This document shows positions 44,631 to 54,370 of a stretch of DNA of 64,000 nt, piece after piece. The notes under the pieces are model-generated. The model was not told where the DNA came from. It saw only the letters and a program-made list of their open reading frames with translations, and did not search any database. The DNA is from Aldrovandia affinis (taxonomy: Eukaryota > Chordata > Actinopteri > Notacanthiformes > Halosauridae). The position numbers were made by a program, and so were the translations under genes. The DNA lies in the NCBI GenBank assembly GCA_029706075.1, contig JAINUG010000037.1, forward strand, positions 3,523,127-3,587,126, read 5' to 3'. Every line of letters begins with the position of its first letter. The first letter of the stretch is position 1.

Positions 44631-46048
44631 TTTGTACGTGCATCTGCGCAACAGGTGCTACTGACAGCGGCTGTTCATTCAGTCAGTGACTTAAACTCAA
44701 GCAACCTGTTGCAGTGTTCTGCAGTTTTGGAATCCCTGAAACACTGAAACACCACCTGTCAATGCAACTCTTCGGATGATTATTAATTTAGGATACCACA
44801 ACACCAGACAACACACGCTAGAGTGAATGTTTGTGCAACTCTGCAGAAGGACTCAGAAGAAATGCTGCCAAATGGCGACAAACCTAGTCTCGTAGCAGAT
44901 GCTCTTCGTAAAACGTGTATGCTCAGCGCTGACAGCCTTGGTGCCAGTTTGTTTCAGTGAACGCGATGGAATTGTTGGGGCGGAGGCACACAAACTCCCC
45001 CTGCACTGTATATATGCGCTGTCGGTGAGAGGTGAAGAAGTTCAAGCAGAACAGCGCAGGCGGCAGACATCCTTCTCAATACTCTCAGCTTGAAGCGAGT
45101 CAGAGGCAGTGACCCTTTGCTCCAGAGACATGCTGCGCTGATTGTGCTCTCTCCTGTTCGTCCCCAGGCCTCCCATTCTCAGAGGGCAGTACACGCCACA
45201 TTGCAAAAATTACCAGTCCACCTCCCCTTGTTTGTATATCGCTGCTGGGACTTTCAAAGGGAAGTTTGATTCCCACTACCACGGCCACGATTGAATGGCC
45301 GTTCTTATGCCACAGGGACTTTACATCCACAGCTATATTCATTCATGTTAAGTCTGTGCCAAAAAAATCGCATGTCAAATACGACAGACAACAGATATCA
45401 AACTGCAGGTGCAGGGTTATTAACGTGACTCTGACTAGATAATAAGATGAGTGTCTCATAGAGTCATAAACATATCATTAAATATTATTTTATCCCTGAA
45501 AACACATGGGCAAATTGGCTGTTCCAGCTTCTTATTATTTAAAGAGAGCTAATGCATAAGAATTATATTAGTACCAATTGCAATTTTTGAGATCTACCTC
45601 TATGCTTGACCTACCTCTACCTCTATGTAACATGGGAGTGGGAATGTGCAGTGAATTAAACATCCTTTTGAGGTGTTGTACTGGTGATGTGTTACTGATG
45701 CGGCTTAATTTTCAATTTAACGCAGCTGTCTTTTGCACTGGTACAAATCAGATGAAATCAGGTTTATTTGTAACACAGTGGGGAACTGGTAATTCCATAA
45801 CAGTAGCAAGTACTGGATCAGACCATTAATCTGAAAATATGACAGGTGTACAAATTTTCCTAAAACAATGAATGGTTACCTGGTCACATAGACTAATGAG
45901 GATACATTTTGGGTATATTGCTAGAAAAAAGATGATTGTACTGTATTAACCCCATGATTTGATATTTCTATTCACTATTTCATACTGTCGGGCAAGTCAT
46001 ACTAATATTATAGAGTAGCCTATATAAAAAGGACAATTCTGAAAGAAA

Positions 46049-46286
46049 CAAGGTTGATTATTGTAATATGCAGGCCAAGGCTAAAAAGGAAATGGGTAAA
46101 GGGCAGCTAAAATGCAATAAAATCTCTCAAGATGCAAAAAGTAATCCTAAGCAGTTTTTCAATATTGCAGTAGAAACAGGAAAGTTAATGAAGAGGTTAA
46201 GTGCATTAAGAATAAGGAATGAGCTTTGTTATATAATAATAAGCATATTGCTGATACATTAAACTTACTTTGCTGATACATTAAAC
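46049..46286 (+). pseudogene. LINE fragment, region between endonuclease and RT
   Basis: The plus frame contains MQAKAKKEMGKGQLKCNK and SNPKQFFNIAVETGKL, which resembles the segment just before the reverse transcriptase of fish non-LTR retrotransposons (a K-x-NPKxFF pattern). The RT part follows only after a foreign insertion, at 47183. A 20-bp tandem duplication containing CTGATACATTAAACTTACTT lies at 46249-46290, at the junction with the inverted copy. Confidence 0.6.
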
Positions 46287-46382
46287 TTACTTTTTGCATC
46301 TTGAGAGATTTTATTGCATTTTAGCTGCCCTTTACCCATTTCCTTTTTAGCCTTGGCCTGCATTTTACAATAATCAACCTTG
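46287..46382 (-). repeat. Inverted copy of the LINE fragment
   Basis: This segment is the reverse complement of 46049-46143 with very few changes; both arms carry GGTTGATTATTGTAA, GCAGGCCAAGGCTAAAAAGG and ATGGGTAAAGGGCAGC. The two arms form an inverted repeat of about 95 bp with a spacer near 145 bp. Confidence 0.92.
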
Positions 46383-46742
46383 TTCAATAGTGAAAGCAAG
46401 AGCATTTCCACACGCACAATGCGAAGGGAATTCAAGGGATTGGGACTAAACAGCTGTGTAGCCTTAAGAAAACCACTTGTCAGTGAGGCTAATTGGAAAA
46501 AAGGCTTCAATTTGCTAGGGAGCATAAAGATTGGACTCTGGAGCAATGGAAGAAGGTCATGTGGTCTGATGAGTCCAGATTTACCCTGTTCCAGAGTGAT
46601 GGGCGCATCAGGGTAAGAAGAGAGGTGGATGAAGTGATGCACCCATCATGCCTAGTGCCTACCGTACAAGCCTGTGGGGGCAGTGTTATGATCTGGGGTT
46701 GCTGCAGTTGGTCAGGTCTAGGGTCAGCAACGTTATGTGCCT
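46383..46742 (+). pseudogene. Tc1 transposase, central/catalytic part, forward half
   Basis: The plus strand, with frame changes, reads SESKSISTRTMRREFKGLGL (second helix-turn-helix), then RLQFAREHKDWTLEQWKK, VMWSDESRFTLFQSDGRIRV (first catalytic Asp), VPTVQACGGSVMIWGCCS and WSGLG. It stops abruptly at 46742 before the second Asp and the Glu. Its N-terminal partner follows in the opposite direction. Confidence 0.85.
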
Positions 46743-46745
46743 TAA

Positions 46746-47180
46746 TTGTGAGTTCTACTGTTGATTTTTTTACGATATGATTTCAAACGTTTAAGTGATC
46801 GCCGATCACAATCATTCAAGATTTTTTTCCAATCACATTTCTTCCTCGAAGATGATAGTTCACCACTATCCTTCCAGGTTTTAATAATGCGTTGGACAGT
46901 TCAGTCCAATTTTAGTAGTTTCAGCAATCTCCTTAGTTGTTTTCTTTGCTTGATGCAGGCCAATAATTTGACCCTTCTGAAACATCTTTTCCACGACCAC
47001 AGAGTATGTCTTCCGACATGGCTGTTTAAGAAATGAGAAGCTACTCACTGCATCAGTTAGGGTTAAATAACTTGTTGCCAGCTAAAGCATATTAATCACT
47101 GCAGTAATTATCCAATGGAAGGCTCTTTCCTATTTGCTTAGTTAAATCCAGGTGGTGACTTTTTTTTGGGCCAGGCAGTG
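46746..47180 (-). mobile_element. Tc1 5' half, inverted relative to its 3' half
   Basis: The right end, read inward, is CACTGCCTGGCCCAAAAAAA, a Tc1 terminus flanked by TA at 47181-47182. On the minus strand the sequence then encodes, in broken frames, MFQKGQIIGLHQAKKTTKEI and AETTKIGL, the first DNA-binding motif. The sequence at its inner end (46746-46765, complement of a KSTVELT-coding piece) should precede the sequence now starting at 46383, so the two halves are parts of one element that has been rearranged. Confidence 0.8.
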
Positions 47181-47182
47181 TA

Positions 47183-48366
47183 TTTGAAGGGATAGCCAAC
47201 ATGTTTTTTTTTCAAGGGGAGATGGACATGCCTAACAATCCTTCTGGACTTCTTTGAGGAAGTTACAAAATGTTTTGACTTGAACCAGGCTTATGATATA
47301 ATATATTTGGACTTTCATAAAGCATTTTTGCGACAAGACAAAAGCAACAAGGTACCACATGAGAGGCTCATTGTCAAAATGAATTCAGTAGGAATTACAG
47401 AAGAGTTATTTCAGAGTGGGTTCATAATTGGGTAGAATACAAAGAGTAATGGTTGGAGGGGTTGTATCTGACCTAGGTGCTGTTGGCCACGGAGTCCTGC
47501 AGGGATCGGTGGTGGGACCTCTGCTTATCCTTATTTACATAAATGATCTCGATTGGGATGTTTGTAGTAAAATAGTTAAGATTGATTGTATCATTGCAGA
47601 TGATACAAAACTTGGAATCCAGAAGTGGGCAGAAACATGGCAGATGACATTCAATATTGCTAAATGTAAAGTTATGCATGTAGTAAATAAAAATATAAGC
47701 CAGGAGTATTTTATGGGAGGAGAGAAATTAGAAAAAGACTTGGGAATTGTAGTTGATCAATATCAATACGCATATAAGCAGTGTGCTGTAGCAGTGACAA
47801 AGGCCAACATGATGCTGGGATATATAGCAAACAATGTTGAATATGAATCAAAGGAGGTTATATTGATGTTATATAATGCCAAACTTAGAGTGCTGTGTGA
47901 AGTTCTGGTCACATTACAAGAAAGATAAAGCTCTTGAAAAAGTACAAAGGAGGGAAACTAAATTAGTACCTGGTATGAAAGGTAAAAGTTACAAGGAATG
48001 ACATAAGACGCTTAATCTATTAGAGCTTAGCAAAAGGAGACTAAGGGGTGATTAAGGTTTTTAGATTGATAAAGGGGATTAACATAGTGAACAACCAAAG
48101 ATTTTTTTAAGTTGAGTTCAGTTAACAGAACAAGAGGGCAAAGGTGGAAATTAGTTCAAGGTAAATTCCACAAGGATATCAGGACGTATTTTTTTACACA
48201 GAAAGTTGTCAATGCATGGAACAGCTTGCCAGGTCATGTAGTGGAGGCAGAAACACATAGGGTATTCAAGTCCAGGTGCAGTACTATATATACTTTATAG
48301 ACTAGGAAATGACGAGCCTAGATGGGCCCAACGGCCTGTCCTCATCATTATGTGTTCTTATGTAGT
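47183..48366 (+). pseudogene. LINE reverse transcriptase, C-terminus and 3' end
   Basis: Plus-strand pieces follow the order of a non-LTR reverse transcriptase: GRWTCLTILLDFFEEVTK, YDIIYLDFHKAF, VPHERLIVKMNSVGI, QGSVVGPLLILIYINDLD, the catalytic ADD in IIADDTKLG (about 47596-47607), WAETWQMTFNIAKCKVMHVV, KDLGIVVDQ, KANMMLGYIANNVEYESKEV, LEKVQRRETKLVPG-like sequence, and TRGQRWKLVQGKFHKDIRTY with FFTQKVVNAWNSLPGHVVEA. The 3' end at 48301-48366 has GATGGGCCCAACGGCCTGTC and ends near GTTCTTATGTAG. Frameshifts (about 47440, 47930, 48050) and a lost stretch inside the RT make it dead. I do not assign a clade. Confidence 0.85.
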
Positions 48367-48993
48367 TAGTGTCCTCTTGTGTCATATTGGATACCCCACA
48401 TATATATTCATGTATTTTCATCTGACTTTTGATTAAATAAGTAACATCATCAAAAGATTGCTCTCGCTTTGGATTTACATCAACAGTAGTTATGTAGCTG
48501 GAAAAGGGGAACGGGGTGCGGGGGACGGGTTCACTAATTAATTTGGATATCCATAGGCGTTTAATGTGTGTTTTATTTTCCGCACAGGCACATTTTAAGG
48601 TAGTTTTTATTTTTTACATTTATTGAATAGATTAGAATTAGAATAATGTATGGACCATGAACAAATAACTCTGAAATGAAATGAAAACAAACTGGTATGT
48701 TTGGGTATCTGGCAGCATCCTGTATTAGTTGTAACACCAAATGATTTTGTGGCACTATTGTTAGGTTTAATGGGTCTTGGGATGAGAAAACGAATCATGA
48801 TCTCTTCAATTATTTTCTTTAATACAGTGATAATAATTAGGGCATTGATTCAGGAAAGTAAATTGTCATGAAAGCTACAGTAGGGTTTGTGGGTTTCTCA
48901 TTCCCTCTATTGCCTAACATGGTAGGTAATCCATATTGGCTAGGAGATGTTCACGGCTCTTTTGGCACGGCTTCCTCTTGGTTCTCTCCCTCA

Positions 48994-49100
48994 TTATACC
49001 ATGGCTTGGTTAAATACTCTATTCTGATTGGTCAAGAGGGCATTTCGGGGGTACATGCTACCAGTTTGTTTAATTCCTTTGGCAAGTAGCCATGGTATAA
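48994..49100. mobile_element. Possible MITE with 13-bp inverted repeats
   Basis: TTATACCATGGCT (48994-49006) and AGCCATGGTATAA (49088-49100) are exact reverse complements 81 bp apart. The interior contains TACTCTATTCTGATTGGTC, and the sequence just right of it (GCGGGATACGACCCGTCAAA) resembles dispersed fish repeats I have seen. Superfamily not assigned; no target duplication checked. Confidence 0.4.
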
Positions 49101-50027
49101 GCGGGATACGACCCGTCAAACATTATCCCTTACGTATTACACCCTTCCTACACCGAACCATACACGTGTCCCAAGTGCCCATTATCATGGGTGTGTTGCT
49201 TTTCCCTAAACCCCACATGGAATCCTCAACATTCAACATTGTTGTTTTTTATGGTACAAATGTTAAAATACCCTAAAGCTGAGGCTGAAGATGTACACAC
49301 AGGCATTCAATGATGCCTGGTTATTCGGTTATTTACCAGATTCATTGAGAGCGTGTGCTGTCTCTCCATAGGCACTCTCTCAATGGTGTGCTTTGTGATA
49401 AGTTTTCATTATGACGGCCATAAATCTAAGGCTGCTTCTGCAGTTACACAATTGCTTTCTCAAGGTCCATGTTATAACAGTAGCTGCTTAGTTCATGCTA
49501 CCCAACCCCCCGCTATGTTTTTTTTTCAGGCAAGAGGGAGTGTGAAATACAGTATGTGACCAATGAGATGAAAGGTAGGATGGTCTAGGGGTGATCACCC
49601 AACAAGGTCTATCCTTTTGCAGCCATCAAAAACATATCATGGAATATGGCGGACTGACGTGGAGGGGGGAAGAGACATTGGTACAGCCCTGTGTGTTTTG
49701 ACATTTTATCTCAAACTGAATGTGATCATACATAATGGACCAATGAGAAATGTGCCTGAGAATTCTGTTTTTTTGAGGGCACGCATTAGCTAAAAAATCA
49801 GTGTTCCACCTTTGTGATGATTTGAACCAAATTAGTCCATGGCACTATGCATACTACTATGAAAGCTTCCTTTCTGCAAAGCAATATCTTTGAAGCGATA
49901 GACTGAGAGAGAGGAAAAGAACAAATTATTTTCAGTGGGTTTATTGTCAATTTTAGAGTGCCATCTCCAGACAGTCATTAAGTAAGTTTTGTTGTTTCAA
50001 TTATCGACAGTGAAGCAATCTGTTCAT

Positions 50028-50073
50028 AATTACAAACATTTGCTTGTAGCAATTACAAACAGTTGCTTGTAGC
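50028..50073. repeat. 23-bp tandem duplication
   Basis: AATTACAAACATTTGCTTGT + AGC is followed directly by the same sequence with one change (CATT to CAGT). Confidence 0.9.
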
Positions 50074-50089
50074 AATTTAATTTGCCTTT

Positions 50090-50300
50090 TCTAATCTTGT
50101 CTGTAATTAGAGCACACATAAGCAGAGCAGTGGAGTTGTTCAGCTTCCAGGCAAACAAGGCAAGACTGAATTTCCCATTATATCAAACTGCTTAATGCCT
50201 CCGGCCCCTGTGCACTAGCTTTAAATTTTGACATTTCTTACATTTTAATCCATTTGACTGGCTTTATCACAGAGCACAAAGCCTGCTACTATTTATTTCT
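50090..50300. promoter_or_regulatory. Candidate conserved noncoding element
   Basis: Repeat-free block with CTGTAATTAGAGCAC, AACTGCTTAATGCC and GACTGGCTTTATCAC. No coding potential. Inferred by appearance only. Confidence 0.25.
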
Positions 50301-51325
50301 TCACTGCAAAAGCTACCTCTTTTATAAAGCTTTTTTTTAAAAAATGGAAAAAAGTCTCCTAGGGGTGAAGTTCTAGGTTTCTGCAGAAGGAATATACAAA
50401 AAATGTAATAATTCATGTGACATACCAATAAGCTGGAAAAATGTTTTTATGACAAACCATGAAAACACGAACATATGAGATCGGTTGTGTCATTTGAATA
50501 AGACATTTAAGTGAGTATAGAGTGCGCCATGCAGGATTGAACTCAATATATTCTCAACATCACAGATAAGAAAGAGTGAAAGCCTGGGGACTATGTTGCA
50601 GGGTGCAGCAGGTAGGTGTAAGTCTCATTTGAGTCACAAACAAGTTATAAACTGTACTGTACATCTGTCTCGGAGCAAGCCAAAACACAGAGCATACATT
50701 TTAATTGAAAGGAAAACAGACGTTTTCATTAGAAATGGTTCCTTATCTCATTATATCGAGAAAGTGGTGTATTTCCTGATTGAAAAAAGATGTTCTTTCA
50801 TGACATTTGTAAACATATTGACTGATGGTGGGATTTCGCTAAATGCCAACACATACAAATTAAAGCTGTATGAATCGATCTGATTTTATCTGTTACACTG
50901 AATTTTTACAATTGCCTTGCCTTGTCACAAAGTGCTGGACACAGTATGTTTTCCAGAGGGAATGCATAAACCCCTGAGCCAATTGGGTAAAAATAGTGAA
51001 ATTCTTCCCTGACCCAGGATAAGATGGTCAACAGACAGTCCTGGGAACTGTGGAAAAGAAAACAAACCATACACAGAAATGAACAGAAAATAACATTGAC
51101 TTCTCAATTACAATATTCATCAATTCACTATACAGATCCTTAGACTGGTGGCCAGTGAGGGAAATCAGAGTCAACCTAGCCAACGATCTGGGCTTCCAAT
51201 CCAAATGATGAGTGTTCAATGAAGTAGGGAGAATGCTTTAATGTAACCTCTTGGTTGCTGGGGGGCAGGGCTGCAGGTGCACTTGTGGCTCAAAAAGCAA
51301 GAAAGAGAGAAAGAGAAAGCGCAGG

Positions 51326-51327
<2 letters not shown>

Positions 51328-51357
<30 letters not shown>
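51328..51357. repeat. (GA)15 microsatellite
   Basis: Pure GA run within a wider GA-rich patch (51300-51410). It produces Glu/Arg- and Ser/Leu-rich frames. Confidence 0.95.
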
Positions 51358-51362
<5 letters not shown>

Positions 51363-52245
51363 GAGCGGGGGTGGAAAGAGATTAAAGAGAGAAGTACTCA
51401 GAAGAGATAGGGGAAGGAACTTGAGCACAGTATTTAATAGGCAGTGTGACACTCTGCAGCCTCAGTTGAGCTCGAATATGAAATAATCCTATGGCAGAAT
51501 ACAAAAGAGGTGAAAAGCAAGGATAGGACATGTGGCTGTCCGGCCCCATTAAGAGCAGGGCCCAGCTGAGATGCTCAGGCCCGTGAACAACGAGGGCACG
51601 CCAAGGGCAGCTCTCAGAACCTGAATCTTACACAGCCACACGCCATCCTCCATCGGAGCGCCCAAGCTGACTATCTGACATCTGAAATAGCCATTGTAAT
51701 CTAGCGCGAGAATGCACCCACACCTCAACTCATACATTACTACTCCGCTCGGCATGGCCTTTATTCCCTATGTATGGCGTTGCGCCGGAATCGGTGACGG
51801 CGCAAGCTGTTTGGAAGGGTATAAATTACGCACCCGGTGCACTCCACCCTTGATGTTCCTCTGTCACGGTCAAGAGCATGTCAGCTCCACAGCACCAATC
51901 TCGGAATCACAGTGCCCGGGAAAAGCAAATGGCCTGACAAGCTGGAGAGTGTGTCTATCATGTATCTACAACAAACATCCTCTCACACGTCAAACATGGA
52001 TCTATCTGCGATTCTATGAGGCCGGCTCTGAGACGCGGTGTCAGGCTGCACTGAGAAGAACAACAAAAGATTCCAGGGGCTGTGCAATATGTATTCCACA
52101 TTTTATTTTCCTCTCTAGGTTGTTGCCAATTTTATTTCTATTTATGTGTGCAGAGTCTGGGATAGAGTTGGATAGAGATAATACTGTGAGTGGAATAATA
52201 ACGCAAAGGCTGTAAATTTCCCGAATTTTCCATATGCATATCCAC

Positions 52246-52270
52246 CACACACACACACACACACACACAC
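52246..52270. repeat. (AC)12 microsatellite
   Basis: Pure AC run. Confidence 0.95.
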
Positions 52271-52785
52271 GCAAATAATAACTCCAGTGCTACATCTTTC
52301 ATTTTTCAGCAGAACCCCATTTTGTTCCGTCTTTGGCTCCTTTTCCTCAGATGATAGCTTTAATTCCCCTCAGAGAGTGCTTGATGGAAGGCTAACAGCA
52401 TTTTATATTGTTGATACACTTCTGACTCGGGCTGCATGCTCTCAATTACAGATGGATGATAGCTGGTAACCTGGTAACAAATGGGCTGCGCTGTTTAGAT
52501 GATGTCAACTGCCTTTATCACAACACTCTCAAAATAGGCACAGGCATACTGGCTTCGTGTTCAGGCAATAATGTCCTCCAATGTTGCTAAAGAGTTGGTT
52601 ATTTGTGGATGTGCCTGGCTCAGTGCAATTACAATCATTGGGAATAATTATTGCCCTAGCCCCCGGTGTTGACACACAAGGTATTAAAATTTATGTTTTC
52701 TCTGGGTAATTACATTTTTGTAAAAATCTGGGATTTTGATAAGGCTGTCATGCCATTTAAATTTTTTTATTTTTTTATTTTTTTT

Positions 52786-52803
52786 GCTGCTGCTGCTGCT
52801 GCT
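52786..52803. repeat. (GCT)6 trinucleotide repeat
   Basis: Six GCT units directly after an A/T-rich homopolymer stretch. Confidence 0.9.
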
Positions 52804-53859
52804 CTGGAAAAATAAAATCTGCTGTAAAGGAGGTCAGTGCCTATCAAAGGATTGGAAAAGTACCAGTCTTTTAATAGTCTTTACTCCCCAGCTATTACAC
52901 CCAGATTGGATTTCAAATTGAAATTCCTTTCACTACCGGTGTGTGTTACATATGCAGCAGTGAGCAAGGGATCCTGTAATTATTAAAACAAAAAATGTGA
53001 TATCAGTGGGAAAGATATGAGAAACCATGCACGGACGATGTCATATCTGTATGACTTTTTCAGGAGATACCGTCAAAAAAAAACCCCTCCTTTTTCCATT
53101 TATGCTATTAGCATTTTCCCACTGGGGTTTAAAGAATAAAAAGGGTGAGAGGGCTCAAATAAAATAGTAACATTTATAGGTGTATCTCCGAATGTTTCTG
53201 ATCTTCATCTGGGGTCGGTGGCCTGAATGCTAACGAGAGCTGTTACATAATGAATGAGACCTTTACTTGGGGAATTAAGATTAGGCGTTGACCTGTTTAC
53301 GTCATCATCTTATTTGAGGAACTTAAATCTCCTGGGCTTCCATGCAGCAAAAATGGTCCAGGGTTGGAAAAAAAAGTTCATTCCTAAAATAGTTCTAAGT
53401 GAATCAGAGGGACGATATGAGGTTTTTTTGTTGCTATTCTTCTCTTACATGGCACAAAATGTAAACCTGCAGTGGCATGCAACATTATTGAAATCCACCT
53501 GATATCAAATCCACAAGAGCCAGTGAAATGTTATGAAGTTATAGTATTTTATAGCATTTTTTGCACATATTTGCCAGCGAGGGTCAGCCAACAAAGAAAG
53601 AGGTGCTGCTAGTTTGCAATCTTAATGAATAAATCATTCACTGCCTACCCCGCCCCCCCCCTCCACCACCACCACGTCCACTGTTTCTGAACCAAACTCC
53701 CCACCCTTGTCTATGGACACATCTGCTGCTTTCAAAGCCACCCCCCACCCCCTCCGTTCTTGCTCACATTGTCACAGTGCCTCAAAAAAGGGACGGGGCA
53801 CTGCACCATCGGGATCTCTGCCAACAGAAATTAAACTCTTCAGAAAAGATAAACATCAT

Positions 53860-54370
53860 ATTACTTCATTACCCTTTTAAAACATATGCAAATCAAAGCC
53901 ATTATTCCCTCCCCCATTTTTTTCCAGCGAAATGAAGTTCATCTGGCTGGCATTCAATGGCTCCTTTTGTCATAACTGGCCATGAATGGCTGAACTGTGT
54001 GTGTTGACGTTGCCCATTTCCCATCACTGAATTAAACATTAATTCGACTTGACAACAATAAATAACATTTATCACAATAGGGATCTAATAACGATTTCGC
54101 TTGCAGAGGCTGCTCATCAGAGCCTTTCTGCTGACAACTCCAGATATGCAATTAGCATAACAGCTGCCCATGACAACTGTATCTAAATCATTTTGATGCA
54201 AGACAGCTCTTTGATCTCCCTTTCGCATTAAATTAGAGCTGAGTGCTAATTCTCAATCCACTCTCTCCTGTTATCCCTTTTTTATAAATTATCATCATCG
54301 TCAGTGCTATCGCTACTATTAGCATTATCATTATGATCATAATCTTCATTTAGCATGCCGTGTTTATTAG
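53860..54370. promoter_or_regulatory. Candidate conserved noncoding enhancer
   Basis: Repeat-free block with a POU octamer ATGCAAAT (53886-53893) overlapping a TCF/LEF-type ATCAAAG (53892-53898). It also has AACATTAATTCGAC near 54033, ACAACAATAAATAACATT near 54053, ATGCAATTAGCATAAC near 54147 and AAATTAGAGCTGAGTGC near 54231. The density of such sites and the absence of simple repeats are what vertebrate developmental enhancers look like. No alignment was possible. Confidence 0.35.

Larger units (their letters stand above)
43755..46048. other. Gene-free stretch with short GT repeats
   Basis: GT runs at 44049-44070 and 44613-44630. A moderately CpG-rich patch at 44890-45340 contains a TATATAT at about 45009, but I see no coding exon there. 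Confidence 0.4.
48367..50590. other. Gene-free intergenic stretch
   Basis: Contains a small inverted-repeat element at 48994-49100, a 23-bp direct duplication at 50028-50073 and a possible enhancer block at 50090-50300. No coding exon recognised. Confidence 0.4.
50591..53860. other. Gene-free intergenic stretch
   Basis: Includes the GA tract above, a GC- and CpG-richer patch at 51540-52050, an AC run at 52246-52270, a GCT run at 52786-52803 and C-rich runs at 53645-53760. The 167-codon frame at 51712-52215 has no recognised domain, so I do not call it a gene. Confidence 0.4.

Noticed and set aside
44890..45340. Promoter of an unannotated transcript with TATATAT at about 45009
   Set aside because: One TATA-like word and mild CpG enrichment are not enough; no exon or splice signal could be tied to it.
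51712..52215. 167-codon open frame in a CpG-richer patch
   Set aside because: No known domain or codon pattern; the Cys-rich, mixed composition looks like chance. The TATAAATTA at about 51820 lies inside the frame, not upstream.
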